A stretch of 64,000 bases of DNA from Diadema setosum (GCA_033980235.1 CM067067.1:17638239-17702238), one strand, 5' to 3'; positions 49,352-61,071 are shown, counted from the stretch's first letter. Notes: generated by a model not told the origin, from the sequence alone. A program made the numbers and translations.

Positions 49352-51349
49352 CTGTGCATAATGAGGAAAAGATCATTTAACCTTCTCAGAACCATTTCTC
49401 TCAAACTTTCCTCCTTATGGTTCACGATGGTTGTGATGATGAGTTTGGTACGGTTAATGTTCACACACACCAAAATTACCATCACCATCTACTTTTGTAC
49501 CTTTATCTGTACTTCTTATTTAAATCATAATCAAAAGCTGCAGACAAATCTTTTTTTTTTTTTAACTCTGTACCAGATCACTACAATTGTGTCCTCACAA
49601 TAAGCTACATATCCTAATAAAATTCACAAACTAAACTGAGAATATGAATCTTAACCCTAATCAGGCTGGGCTTTTTTGGCTATGCTATATCTGGGGGGGG
49701 GGGGGGGGGGGGATTCCGCCCCCCCTTCAGATCTCGCCTATGGAACGCGCGATTGCGCCGAAAATCGGCACACGCGACGCCCGCGACGCCCGCGACGTAT
49801 TCTATGAAAATGTACGGTTGCTTTCTCCGAAAAATTTTTCTTATATTTTATATTAATTAATTATTGTAATTTATGCATAAAATCAGTTTTGGGCTCTAAA
49901 TCACTTATTAATGCTCCAATTAAGCTAATTTCTTTTTTAAAATGTTTCTTGTATCATTCTTCTGAGACATAGGATAAAAAAAAATCTGTATCAAAATGAA
50001 TTTCTTATGTTTTTTATTGTTTTTTGAATTTCTTATGTATTTCCTTGTTTTTTGACCTTTTGTTTTTGTTTGTTTTTCGGCCAAAATTTGTCACAGACAT
50101 TTTTCGAAGCATTATTATGCTAAAATAAATTAATTTCGGCCATTCTAAGTGAAGATATGAATTTTTATGTGAATTAATTGAAAAAACACAATTTGCATTG
50201 GATTTGTACACAAAATCACGTTTTGGAGCAATTTTGGGGTTGACAAATTTTTTTCGAACGGGCGCCGCGTCAAAACAGTACGCGCGGGCGCAACAATTTG
50301 GGTCTCAAAAGTTGCGCGATACTTGAAAGAAAAAAGTCATGAAACATCGCGGCGGGAGCTTATCGCTTGCGAAGATATTGCACGAAACGTCGAGGGGGGG
50401 GCGGATTCCGCCCCCCCCCCCAGCCTGATTAGGGTTAAGGTAAAGAGAAAAATACATGGAGGATATAAAAGTACTGTAAATCAAGAGCAATATCACACTT
50501 CACAAAACTGCACATAATTTCTCAGCCATTCCACAATTGCAGACAGGATAAATGCCTGGTTGTGATTTTCAGATCTGAAAACATCATGTAAACAGCAAAA
50601 TCATTTAAAACTTCAAAGGGTAAATCCTAAAAGATGTTTGGATGTTCAATGGGAAAATTCCCAGCAATACTTAGCTTCACTAAAGGTGGCCTGTGGTGAT
50701 CTACGATGGCTCCCTTTCACAAAACCCCTGCTAAATTTTTGTAGGTCATCCACTGAAAGCGCCAAAACTAAATGGCCAGAGTTATTCAATCGCCTCAATG
50801 CTATGCATGACTCTACATCATGTACAGTATGTCCTATGCACATACACGTTCACGTATTATTTGTGTGTTGTCAATGCTCCACACATAAAGCATGCTGACA
50901 CTAAATATTGTAGTGCCCTCCCCTTTTAAAGAAGAGGATTTTAGTCAGTTGGTTTGTTTGGTTGTTTTGTGTTTGTTTGCCTACGCATAAATATGTGTAT
51001 CTGTCTGTTTGTGTGAATGTGTGCGTGTGTTCCTTGTGTTTCTGAGTATGTCTGTGAGTGAATGGGGTGGGGTGGAGAATGAGGAGGAGTTTGACTGCTG
51101 ATTTCACTCTTTAGAAATGATTCTTGTATCATGAGCTATGTTAATTTGTTCCCAAGTGAATGGCTATCATACTGAAATTTTCATTTGCCTGTTTCATATA
51201 CACTTAAGTGAATATCTATGATTCATGTGATAGCTACTTATAAAATGCATCAAATCAAATAAAGATTTACGAAAAAAAAAAAAGTGTGTGTTTGAGTGAT
51301 GAACATATTGCGTGTTGAATTAATATACATTGTAATGTCAGATCCTCAC
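49352..51349 (-). other. Talin intron with a TTAA element
   Basis: Apart from the TTAA-flanked element (49651-50438), AT-rich sequence without recognised features. Confidence 0.85.
49651..50438. mobile_element. TTAA-flanked element with CCCTAATCAGGCTGGG ends
   Basis: The left end is TTAA-CCCTAATCAGGCTGGG and the right end its exact inverse, CCAGCCTGATTAGGG-TTAA. Just inside both ends, poly-G/C is joined to GGATTCCGCCCCCC. TTAA duplication and a CCC start are typical of piggyBac-type elements. No transposase frame; about 788 bases. Confidence 0.88.
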
Positions 51350-51451
51350 CATGTCTTGAGCTGTCTTGGTGATGGCCTTGGTGGTCTTCACCATGTCGGT
51401 CTGGTAATCCACAAAGTCTCCCATCTCGCTCTCCGGTACCGCCTCCTCGGT
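51350..51451 (-). CDS. TLN: Talin exon: R10
   Basis: 34 codons, phase 0 both ends, between ACCGCCGTAG and ATG|GTGAGG. MGDFVDYQTDMVKTTKAITK then TAQDM matches human GSFVDYQTTMVRTAKAIA. TEEAVPESE is the loop between the first two R10 helices and differs from human. Confidence 0.96.
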
Positions 51452-52934
51452 CTACGGCGGTCAGTGAATGACAGATGAGAATATGGAAAGACAGACAGGG
51501 AGACAGACAGATGGAGACAGACAGACAGGCAGACAGAGAAAAGGTGAGAGAAAAGATAGAGAGATAACATGAGAGAGACAGAGATGTAAAGTAGATTCCT
51601 CTTTATGCATCAACATTTAAAAACAACACAGCAATCATATTACCTTCCGATGACTGCAGGATTTTAAAACGTAACCAATTATTACAGACAAACCAACACA
51701 TAAATGGAAAATATACATACACTGTACACACATGAAAAAAGAAAAACAACCAACACACAATATGTTACGCTCTGTTGAGAGAACTCTCTTGAATAGTTAT
51801 TTCATAATAATGCCAAGTCCCATTCATGACACTTTCTGCTTCTTCTAGAGAAACCATTTTGTTCTTTCTTTCATACTCCTTGATTCTTTGTCAATGAGCA
51901 CTGGGGAAGCCGTGGCAGTTATCATTTTGTTCAAGCTAATCTCGTTGCAATACTAGGTTCAGAAGGCATCTTTCGTAGATTTTCAAATTTACTGTTTATC
52001 AATTCTGCTGAACACTATAAAGCACTAATATGTTCTTAATGCATATGCAAGTTCACATAGCTGTGATTATCCTTGAATCATCAGGAATCATCACTTGATA
52101 ATTATTTCTGTCATTCCTCTATAAAATCAATGTCCTTGCCTCAATCCCATATATTTGCTGGATAACATGAAGGAAAACATTGCCATTGCGATCTTCATTA
52201 TCATCACCTCCTCCATCACCATCATCATCATCACAATCATCGATCTCACTGCTGCCATATTTTCTTGATCATCACTATCAATATCACCATCTTTTCTATT
52301 ATCGTCCAATGCTCTCATTCATTAGAAGCAGAGGGAGGATAATCATCTGTACCCACTTCAGATTCACCACCGGTCTCTGCATCATCATCACATCATCATC
52401 ATCATCATCACTGCAATCATCTTTGCCAGCATCATCATCATTGTCATAATTATCATCTTGTATAGCAGCAGCAGTATCATCCTCTACCCAAGCTCTTTCC
52501 CTCTGGTTACTGCATGACCTTCATAATCACTGATGTCGTCGTTACCATCACCATCATCACCATCACCACCATCATCACCATCATCACATCATCATCATTA
52601 TCATCACAGCAATCATCTTTGCCAGCATCATCATTATTGTCATAATCACCATCTCGTATAGCAGCAGCAGTATTATCCTCTACCCAAGCTCTTTCCCTCT
52701 GGTCACTGCATGACCGTTATCGCCATCGATATCATCATCACATCATCATCATCACCATCATCATCATCACCATCATCATCAACATCATCATCATCAGGAG
52801 CAGCAGCAGCAGCAGCAGCACCATCATCCAGCATCAGCATCATCTGCTGTAGCAGTGGCAGCAGCAGGATCATTATAAGCATCATCATCATGACCATCAT
52901 CCCAGTTTCCTTGGTTACCGCCTCTTCCACTCAC
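51452..52934 (-). other. Talin intron rich in (ATC)n
   Basis: Dominated on its 3'-coordinate side by ATC/CAT trinucleotides and a 206-base duplication. The Ser- or Asp/Met-rich frames here are artefacts. Confidence 0.85.
52180..52870. repeat. (ATC)n block with a 206-base duplication
   Basis: ATC/CAT triplets throughout. GCAATCATCTTTGCCAGCAT recurs at 52413 and 52619, each followed by a near-identical sequence up to TTTCCCTCTGGT. Confidence 0.9.
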
Positions 52935-53081
52935 CACAAGAATGGCCTTGGAGATGCTGTCCATCATGCCCGTGACGATGCCAAACTCACTTGCCGCTTC
53001 TTCCAGGGTTGTCATGAGGTCATCCACGGCTTCTTTCATGCCCTGGGCTGCCTCGTCCACGGCGGGGTGAGTGTGCGTGGC
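52935..53081 (-). CDS. TLN: Talin exon: R9-R10
   Basis: 49 codons, phase 0 both ends, between CTTGTTAG and GTG|GTGAGT. DEAAQGMKEAVDDLMTTLEE and GMMDSISKAILV align with human EEAVQMMTEAVEDLTTTLNE and GMVDSITQAINQ. Confidence 0.96.
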
Positions 53082-53969
53082 CTAACAAGAGTTTTTCACA
53101 AACACAAATATAATGTTTCAAACATGAGCTCACAAACTGCAAACTATTTTAATATCAAGGAAGTAGTCCATAAATATCACTGAAGGTGATTAATACCCCC
53201 ACCCCGTGACGACAGTCTTACCCAAGGAATGATCTTTCCTTGATCTTCTGCCATTTAAATGCCGTTACCATGGCAATGCAGCTTCCGACACGTCCGAAAA
53301 ATATGTCTTGCACATCTTCCCACCAAGACTGTTGTGTGTGCCACATTTCATAAGCTTTTGTCAAAAATTGAGGAAGTAGTTCAATCCACAAGATCTTTCC
53401 TTGATCTTCTGCCATTAATATGCCATTACCATGGCAACGCAGCTTCTGACACGTCCAAAAATTATGTCTTGCACATCTTCCCACCAAGACCAATGTGTGT
53501 GCCACATTTCATGAGCTTCAGTCGAATACAGAGGAAGTAGTTCAATCCGTAAGATCTATTCTTGATCTTCTGCCATTTAGGACCCAAATTTAGGACCTTA
53601 CAACTATCTGCAAATGCTATAAAACCATTTTAGGGATAGTTGGAATAAACTAAATTGAAAGTTTTCGTAATTTTCATTTAATAGATGTTGATTAGCTTCT
53701 ATTAGGTCAAACTGTTTTCCAGTATGGGTTAAAAACCAACACCAACAAATATCTACCTTGATGCTGGTTTGAAACAAAGTAGCAGAAATAAGGAGCTGCA
53801 GTTTGAGTTTGTTTTCTTTTCTCTTTACAATGAAGTTAGATATCACATATTCTAAAGCCTGAACAAGGACCTTGTCATCAGCCACTTTCTAGTGAAAAGC
53901 AAAACCTCATGACACGCCATCAAACAGCAAAAATCTATAGAGAGGCATCTAGTGAGCTTTGAGGTGTAC
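53082..53969 (-). other. Talin intron with a 161-base tandem repeat
   Basis: Contains the tandem repeat at 53231-53577. The rest shows nothing recognised. Confidence 0.85.
53231..53577. repeat. 161-base tandem repeat, 2.2 copies
   Basis: GATCTTTCCTTGATCTTCTG begins at 53231 and 53392, and GATCTATTCTTGATCTTCTG at 53553: two full 161-base units and the start of a third. Motifs CCATGGCAA, ACACGTCC and ATGTCTTGCACATC occur in both units. Confidence 0.92.
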
Positions 53970-54140
53970 CTTGGGGTTTCCCCCACTCTCCTTGGAGACA
54001 TAGAGCAGCTGAAGGGTGGACTCTGCCACCGTCTTGGTCTGGTCCAGGAGGGCCATCTGTCTCTGGGAGCTGATGCTCTTGGATGCGGCGCCGATGGCGT
54101 TGCGGGTCAGCGGCTCGAAGTAGTTTGCAATGGATGTCAC
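53970..54140 (-). CDS. TLN: Talin exon: R9
   Basis: 57 codons, phase 0 both ends, between GGCATTCAG and AAG|GTACAC. ANYFEPLTRNAIGAASKSIS, QMALLDQTKTVAEST and LQLLYVSKESGGNPK match human R9 nearly identically. R9 is the bundle that, in vertebrates, masks the integrin-binding F3 domain in the autoinhibited form. Confidence 0.97.
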
Positions 54141-54984
54141 CTGAATGCCGCCCAAAATGGTAAATGCACGAAAGCAAAGTACACGTATTCACTTTATCTG
54201 TACAGGAGCATTTGTGTGTATACTGAGACATGAGGTAGAAAAAAAAAAAAAAAACAAAACATTGTGTATATGACAGGAATATGATAATATGCAAATATCC
54301 ATGCAAAAATCCATATGATATCCATGCAAATATCCATGGAATGTGATTATATCCAAATATCCATGGAAGGAGTATACCGATTCTGGGTCACAATTTTTGG
54401 GAAGATGATTTCCTACTCAAAGTTATTTGCAAGATCATGAAAATAAATACAACAACAACAACAACACAAACCTAAAAACAACACCTTTAGTAAAGCATGC
54501 CCTGTTGCAAGTTCATCATATGTTACAATGGCAATCTACTAAACATTCTGGGAGGATTTACATGACTGTAAGCTCTGACAAAGTTGGTAGGATATCCGTC
54601 TGCTTTGGAATTCTGCCTTTAATCAAACCCTGTCTTTCAGGCTACCATTCCAAAATACAACTGATAAACATTCATCATTTGCCAAGAAGGCAAAAGCACA
54701 AATGTCCCAATAAAACAGCAAAAGGGCCCCTTTGTCCCAATAAATCTGCATCATTTTGCGTCAAATATCAGCTGCCTGATGTATTGCATAATTTTCATAT
54801 TCTTATCAATATATTCTATTCTACACAATACTTTGGGGCCAGAAACACTACAGTATTTCACAAATTAGAATGGTGCCAACAAATTACTATGGTATTAATA
54901 CCAGCGTAATTCTAATGTAAATGCACTTGATGAAATAATGACATGAAGAGGAGAAAAAAGAAGTAATTCTAAATATTTTCTAAC
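54141..54984 (-). other. Talin intron
   Basis: Contains a run of direct repeats of ATATCCATGCAAA (54294-54365); nothing else recognised. Confidence 0.85.
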
Positions 54985-55086
54985 CCCGTGGCCGAGTTTC
55001 TCTGCCTCTCCCTTAGCTGCATTGGCGACTTGGTCGATCTTATCCCGGATCTGCGCAGCGCTGTTGCTGAGCGTCTCTGTGAATCC
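54985..55086 (-). CDS. TLN: Talin exon: R9
   Basis: 34 codons, phase 0 both ends, between CCATACAG and GGG|GTTAGA, a weak donor. TETLSNSAAQIRDKIDQVAN then AAKGEAEKLGHG aligns with human ISHLIEPLANAARAEASQLGHK. The exon is shorter than the human segment by a few residues. Confidence 0.94.
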
Positions 55087-55564
55087 CTGTATGGGAGGTA
55101 ACAACAAATGGTAAAATTTTGAGTTCTTCTGTTTCTAATGACACATCAAAACAAATGCATATAATCCTTTGCATGATAGATACTGTGGGGTGTGACATTT
55201 GTGAAAATTTCAATGTGGTAAATTATTTAATATTTACGAGGAATACAAGTAAAAATAATCAGACACTTACACAGCATTTCCTCGCTGCTTTACAGACACA
55301 GAGAAAAATTCCATTGTTCACTGCTATCTCACTGGGTTTGCTATGCTAAAGTAACCATGTGATAGCTATAGAAATGGCCATTCATTAATTTGCATACACT
55401 AGTAGATCTGGACATACAGGTGGCTTCAATTGTCATTTTTCTATTTCTCTCTCTCCTTTCATCAAAACTGTCATAATATAATCATAATACATGTATATTG
55501 AAATTAATAATTCATAAAAAGTCTGTTAATCCCAGCCCCCACTTTCCCCACTCCCCCCCCCCCT

Positions 55565-55619
<55 letters not shown>

Positions 55620-55687
55620 ATCCAGCATGTGGCAGGTCCATGTACATACATCTCTAGATGTACCGCTGACCAATGCTTTCATAATAC
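55087..55687 (-). other. Talin intron
   Basis: Contains a 52-base (CA)n tract (55566-55617). Confidence 0.85.
55566..55617. repeat. (CA)n microsatellite
   Basis: About 26 CA units following a poly-C run. Confidence 0.95.
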
Positions 55688-55820
55688 CTTGAGGTTGTTC
55701 TCATCCTGTGGTGGCAGCATCTGACCAACGGCAGCCAGGGAGGCCTGGTCCAGTGACCGCACCGCCTGGTTGACCTTGTGGATGGCCTCATCACATTCCT
55801 TCTGACCTGGTGCACGATCC
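55688..55820 (-). CDS. TLN: Talin exon: start of R9
   Basis: Begins with G completing an arginine codon after CGCTCACCAG and ends AAG|GTATTA in phase 0. DRAPGQKECDEAIHKVNQAV then RSLDQASLAAVGQMLPPQDE aligns with human DKAPGQLECETAIAALNSCL and RDLDQASLAAVSQQLAPRE. Confidence 0.96.
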
Positions 55821-56519
55821 CTGGTGAGCGGAAGAAAAACGAACAAAATGCATGTTTGACTTCATTCATAAGGTATACGATAACCCTTCTCATTCAAATG
55901 TATAGTCCGACTTCAACCTGTTAGTTGGCCATGTCGGGACTGGCACCTATCCAGATGATCAATTTGGCTGACCTTATATACATTGTACAATGCACGAGAA
56001 ACAATGTTCGCGCACATGTACATTGTAATGATAGACTCAGAGATGAAGCAGTAGCATGCTAGCTAGCGATGGCCCGGCCCAATGATGAGCATGCGCCACG
56101 CCTTGGGTAAAACTTGTGTGTGTTGATTTGTGTGTGTACAATTTGTGAATGTGCTTGTGTTCACATTGTGCATGGTTTGTAGGGGACACATTGCTGCCAA
56201 CAGTTTTGGGCATTCTCCGTTAGCGTGTTTATTGACTGATCGGCTTTTCCCTGCTCATTGACTGATTGCCTCTACTGCGCCGTGATTTATTGAAAAGTTT
56301 TCAGTCCATGTTCTTACGGTGAATATTTTGTTCTGATTTCTGATCATTTTGAGTTTTTTTTTTGTTTTTTTTAGTTTCATGTCACATGAAATGTGCAAAA
56401 AAATACCAAACCACAAAAACTTCAACTTCTACAATTTATGACAAAAGCAAGCACAAAACAGTTCCTTCTTTTCAGTCAGAAGAGATTAAAAAAAAAAAAA
56501 AAACAACATTTTCACCCAC
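55821..56519 (-). other. Talin intron
   Basis: Nothing recognised. Confidence 0.85.
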
Positions 56520-56701
56520 CTGATGGATGCGATGAGCTCCTTGATGGAATCGGAGACGTTCTTGCTGTGGTTGGCAAGCAGCTGCCAGGTGGGCGGGTCC
56601 TTGGGGTTCATGGCCAGCGGCTTGGCCGTCTGGATCAAGGCACTGGAGCTGGTGATCATGCGCTTGCCCGCTGTCGTGATGGGCTCCATGGCCATTCGGG
56701 C
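56520..56701 (-). CDS. TLN: Talin exon: last helices of R7
   Basis: Starts in phase 0 after AATTGGCAG and ends AG|GTGGGT with two bases of arginine. ARMAMEPITTAGKRMITSSS, ALIQTAKPLAMNPKDPPTWQ and SKNVSDSIKELIASI match human R7 after the R8 insertion. This part of R7 includes a vinculin-binding helix in human talin (VBS36) and forms one side of the KANK-binding bundle. Confidence 0.97.
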
Positions 56702-57743
56702 CTGCCAATTTGAGGATCATTTCACAGAAATCATTAAAAAATATATATACGACTTGAAGGGAAAGCCCACACTGATAATTAGTTGGTGTGAATAGAAGCA
56801 GTAAAATTAGAGGAACGGGACAGCGAAAGGTTTGAGCAAATTACAAGAAAAACTGAGAAAGTTATGATTTTTTGATGTTATTATCAATCAGACATAAATT
56901 TACATTTCTGTGATGTCACACATATGTACATCTCAGCTTCATTGAAATGAAATAAGGAATTTTCATTTTCCCCATCATATAAATCTTAATTCGCACATAC
57001 ACCCTTAAAAGTCAGCTCACAAGCTACATCATGGAGTTGCCAATTCACACTTGACTGATAAAAAAAAAAAAATCATAACTATCCCAATTTCGATCAGAAT
57101 TTCCTTAAATATTCTCTGTTCTGTTCCTCTAATTTTTCTGCTCTTATTCGCAAAAAAACTAACTTTCAGGGTGGACTTTCCTGTTTATGCAGGCGGGGGA
57201 CAGTACAGCATTCTCTGAGGCTGCTCAATCAAATCTGGCAAGTTTTGTTTTGAAGAGGTACAAATTGTAAAGGGCTGCATGTTCACTTCCCTCAATGGTA
57301 AAGACAAAACTTTGCACTGTCTATCTTACACCACTCACCAGTCCCTGAAATCAGTTTCCATGCTAGAGTGAATCGCATGCAGCTTGTTGGAAAATAAGAT
57401 TGTAAGGGCATGATCGATCAGCGCATCATGTTCTACCTGTCCACAATGCTAATGGGGAGGGCTCTTCTGGAAAAAAAAGTTGTGTACTACAATCAAAATT
57501 ATTCTACACTTTTGATCTCAACAGAGTCCAAAGCAATTCATCATCCCATAGCAAATCGCATGATCAAGGTAAGTTTTATGGTAGACCCTTTCTGTGCATT
57601 TTAAGTAAATTCCATGTGATAAAGAATTAATTTGGGGAGAATTAATTTTGAGCCTTTCTCAGAACTACATGTATGTTTTGGCTTTAAAATAAAACAGAGA
57701 GTAGTATTCGCTCACTTCTTCAAGAGGTCCTCGACCGGCTTAC
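56702..57743 (-). other. Talin intron with a foldback element
   Basis: Apart from the foldback element (56757-57182), nothing recognised. Confidence 0.85.
56757..57182. mobile_element. Foldback element (MITE-like), family of 18777
   Basis: Left end AGGGAAAGCCCACACTGATAA, right end its imperfect inverse, CTTTCAGGGTGGACTTTCCT. Internal copies of GAGGAACGGGACAG and its inverse CTGTTCCTCTAATTTTTCTG confirm a foldback. The flanking TTAA is degraded (TTGA, GTTTA). Confidence 0.78.
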
Positions 57744-57884
57744 CTGAGGTGTGATCTTGGCAGGCACACTGGTGAACTCTGGAGAGCTGGCGAACGTGAT
57801 GAGGCTCTCAACCGCGTCCACGAGGGGGCGCGTCGCTTCACCGCAGTTCTTGCGGTTCTGCTCGGTAAAGTTTCCATCGAGATC
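57744..57884 (-). CDS. TLN: Talin exon: R8 second half
   Basis: 47 codons, phase 0 both ends, between CCGTGACAG and CAG|GTAAGC. DLDGNFTEQNRKNCGEATRP, LVDAVESLITFASSPEF and TSVPAKITP match human R8 end and the return to R7. The threonine aligned with human T1562 is present (EATRP). Confidence 0.97.
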
Positions 57885-58641
57885 CTGTCACGGGAACAGA
57901 AGATCGAATAAAAGTTGAATGTACATGTAGAAGGCTCTCTTGGCATAGCACTTAAATTCATACTTCAAAGGATACTTTCAATTTTGTGATGCGGTCAAGA
58001 GCCGTTCTCCATGGCAACCGTCTTCACTGCAAGTCCCTCCCCCCACCTCCCATAGAAGGATATAAACATGGCCAATACATGGCAAAGGAGTCACATCAAA
58101 AGCACAGCTAGAACTTTCTGCACGACAACACTGTGACAGCATCACACATTATTCCTCTCCCTTTCCTCTGGCTTCCTCTACACTACACTAAACTTGATCA
58201 CAAGGTACTGAAAATGCTGACATTTTTTTTTTTCTGTGCTAGTAATTGTTTGCCCTCAGCAGGGTAAGATGAATTCCATGTATTTTTACTTTTGCGGACA
58301 TTACAATAAATGAGCGTGCACTTCAAATAGCTCACCACTGCCAAGATAGTTAACGTCTTTTGGCAGCACAGACTACAGTACAAGGTAACTAATCCGTATC
58401 GCAACAACTAATTCCCCCGCACAACAGGACTAGCGAACATGCAGAAAATACAAGTAACAAAATGGTTTACACCCCTATAACATACTTAACATATGAAATA
58501 TCTGATATAAAAACACCATGCAAAAGAATTTGCACACTTTTTTTTCGTGGTAGTTTCACGTAGTATGAAAATGGGCAAAAATATCCATACACTGACAATT
58601 TCCTCTTGTACAGTACATGTTGTGGACTTTTGTCTCCATAC
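57885..58641 (-). other. Talin intron
   Basis: Nothing recognised. Confidence 0.85.
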
Positions 58642-58803
58642 CTTGATGCTCTTGACAAGGTTGGCGGTGCTGTTGGCCACGTCCTTGGCGGACTGAACAA
58701 AGTGCTTCTTCGCCACCGGGTTGCTGGTCTTGGACGAAGCCACTCGGCAGATGTTGCAGAGGGCGGAGGTGTGCTTGGCTACCTCGGTAGCCGCAGCCAA
58801 GAC
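58642..58803 (-). CDS. TLN: Talin exon: R8 first half
   Basis: 54 codons, phase 0 both ends, between TTCCATCCAG and AAG|GTATGG. VAKHTSALCNICRVASSKTS, NPVAKKHFVQSAKDVANSTA and NLVKSIK match human R8, the four-helix bundle that binds RIAM, DLC1 and vinculin (VBS33). The residue aligned with T1502 is kept; that aligned with T1542 is serine. Confidence 0.97.
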
Positions 58804-59209
58804 CTGGATGGAAATGAGACGTGAGCAAGTGAATAAAAACAGCAACCACGAGTGGAATTTTTTTTTTCCTACGCTCAATTGGACCATCAAGGACTCTGAA
58901 GGTAATGAGCAATATTTTACCAGTACTGTGTGAAAGATTAAAATTGATGTTACCATCATACCTGAGAATAACCAGATTTTATAAATCTAATACTTTCTTC
59001 CCATTAATGTATGTATGTATATATGTATGTAAGTACGTATGTATGTATGCATGCATATTACATGTATCTATGTGTGTGTTTGTGTTCATGAGTGTATGTA
59101 CAATGTATATATGTGTGTAAGTGCAGTATCTTATTCTGCACAATCACATATTGTTTTTTTTTTTTAAAGAAAGGAATGAATCCCTCAAAATTTGAGACTT
59201 AATTCTTAC
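58804..59209 (-). other. Short talin intron
   Basis: Contains a GTAT-rich simple sequence (59009-59052). Confidence 0.85.
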
Positions 59210-59353
59210 CTGCTGCTGTGAACTGTCTGGGTTCAGCAGACTCTGGCATGCCGACTGGATGGCCTGGAAGGCTCGCGCAAACTGGGACTGGTCCACTAGC
59301 CCCGGTCTACCGGCCACACTCGACGGGTCGGAGATTCCGACAAGGTAAGCCGA
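59210..59353 (-). CDS. TLN: Talin exon: R7 to R8 linker
   Basis: 48 codons, phase 0 both ends, between CTGCAAACAG and CAG|GTAAGA. SAYLVGISDPSSVAGRPGLV then DQSQFARAFQAIQSACQSLL matches human AAYLVGVSDPNSQAGQQGLV and its continuation, where R8 is inserted into R7. Confidence 0.97.
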
Positions 59354-59769
59354 CTGTTTGCAGCAGAAGGGGTATAGAAAAACGAGAAAATACTGGGTAA
59401 ATTACTGTAGCACCAACATGGCATGCACCATGTAAATTATTGAAGGTTGAATGCATTTGTCCGCTATACTTGTGTGCACCAGACACTCATCACGATGTCC
59501 TCAGATATCAATGAAAACTGCAATTTCCTGAACATAAAATGTCACTACGCTCACACAAACATATCACAACAAAGTTTATGAAATCCCATCACCACAATCA
59601 AAGGTGATGAACACTGCATATTAATTGAATAAAGATCAGCTTTAAAGACTATTAATAGAGTATATGAATACATCAATATTCAACTATTTAAGATTGCTCG
59701 TTATTTTCAAAACACAAGCAGATGTCATCAGTAGCTAGGAAAGTTTTCGGGAAGGGTAAACCATCTCAC
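59354..59769 (-). other. Short talin intron
   Basis: Nothing recognised. Confidence 0.85.
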
Positions 59770-59892
59770 CTGAGCAGCGGCCTCGGTGAGACCGCACACA
59801 GCCTGGCCCGCCCTCTCGACGCTCTGGCCGAATTTCTCCAGCTCTCCCTCCTTGGCGTTCTGGGTGATGCCAGCCATACTTTCACCAAGGTC
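59770..59892 (-). CDS. TLN: Talin exon: R7
   Basis: 41 codons, phase 0 both ends, between TACGACAG and CAG|GTGAGA. DLGESMAGITQNAKEGELEK then CGLTEAAAQ aligns with human VLGEAMTGISQNAKNGNLPE. The glycine aligned with human G1404, which matters for KANK binding, is conserved, so the KANK site may be kept. Confidence 0.97.
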
Positions 59893-60887
59893 CTGTCGTA
59901 CAAAAAAAAAATAAAGAGAAGTTAGGAAAGACACACAGACAGGTGTCAGCAAGCCCTACGAGATCCTTTCTACATTCATTTTACAGACTTGACGTAGATA
60001 TCCAGTCAACGAGAAGCATCGTTCAAGGGAAAGACAAAAATGTAAAAGATATCAGAAAGAGGGTCTTGTTTTCTTTCTAGAATAATAACATACATTGTGT
60101 GTGAATGTGAGATTTACTCTGTGGTGGTTCTGCTTGCTTTCTTACTTCTGGCAAACACTGCGGGAGAAAACAATAACATTATATGTCCAATATATATTTC
60201 ATTTATATGACATTACAATGTCAAATTTGACTTGCTTGATGATGGAGCATGGTGCTAATGACTGATGAGCAAATTCTACAGGTATCCATCCCCCAAAAAA
60301 ATATTACAAGGGTTTTTATCACAGGTGGTCAAAGACTACACTCCAGGATGATGTTAGATTTTATATCAAATATCTAGTTTGTATTTCAGAAAACAAAACA
60401 ATGCTGACTCCCAGTAATGAGATTTATGGATGTTGTGTCTCTCTCCAGCTACTTCAAATCAACGAAGGTGAAGTACATATGTATTGCATTTGACTGACAA
60501 ACTGCCCTCAATAAGCACCAATTTTTCAGTGTTTGAGTATTAAATAGTCATGATAAACAATCACGGGCGTACATACTCAGGTGGGATTTGAACCAAGAAC
60601 CATTTGATTGCTAGACAGGCATCATATCCACTAGACTACCGAGATCCCTTGCACTTTATCATTGGTGTTTAGCTACGTCATTGTAGGGCAGTTAGTCACT
60701 CAGTTGCAAAGAAAAACGACTCGACTCAACAGAATCATCAATTTAATGAAGGTGATGAGAGAGGACTTTAATATCACGGTGTGTCTGTTTTGACATCATC
60801 ATTTGCAAGTTGCTAAGACGATGTGACCTATGACCTCCAATCAAGCGAATGACTTTATGAACACAGCACAAGGAGCATCGATGTCAC
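59893..60887 (-). other. Talin intron with a tRNA-like element
   Basis: Holds a tRNA-derived sequence (60578-60655); otherwise unremarkable. Confidence 0.85.
60578..60655 (-). mobile_element. tRNA-derived SINE head or tRNA pseudogene
   Basis: On the - strand a good A box (TAGTCTAGTGG) and B box (GGTTCAAATCC) are correctly ordered. The T and D stems mismatch, the anticodon stem does not form and the acceptor stem pairs at 5 of 7 positions, so it is not a working tRNA. Confidence 0.6.
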
Positions 60888-61071
60888 CTTGGATTTGAGC
60901 ATGACTGCGTCCAGGCACTCAAAGTAGGTGGCATCGTTGACCGGCTCGTTGATGTTGTCCAGGATGGACTTGATCGCCTGGATGTTGCGGAGGGCGTTGT
61001 CGCATTCCTTCTGTCCGGGGGCGCTCTGCATGAAGGTGTTGAGCAGCGTGTTGATGCTGTCCGTCACTTGC
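60888..61071 (-). CDS. TLN: Talin exon: R6-R7
   Basis: Begins with G completing an arginine codon after GTGCACACAG and ends AAG|GTGACA in phase 0. QVTDSINTLLNTFMQSAPGQ, KECDNALRNIQAIKSIL and NDATYFECLDAV match human AVTDSINQLITMCTQQAPGQ onward. Confidence 0.97.

Noticed and set aside
52127..52930. Ser-rich and Met/Asp-rich frames on both strands
   Set aside because: Translations of the (ATC)n block.
60578..60655. tRNA gene on the - strand
   Set aside because: A and B boxes are good but stems do not pair; kept only as SINE head or pseudogene.
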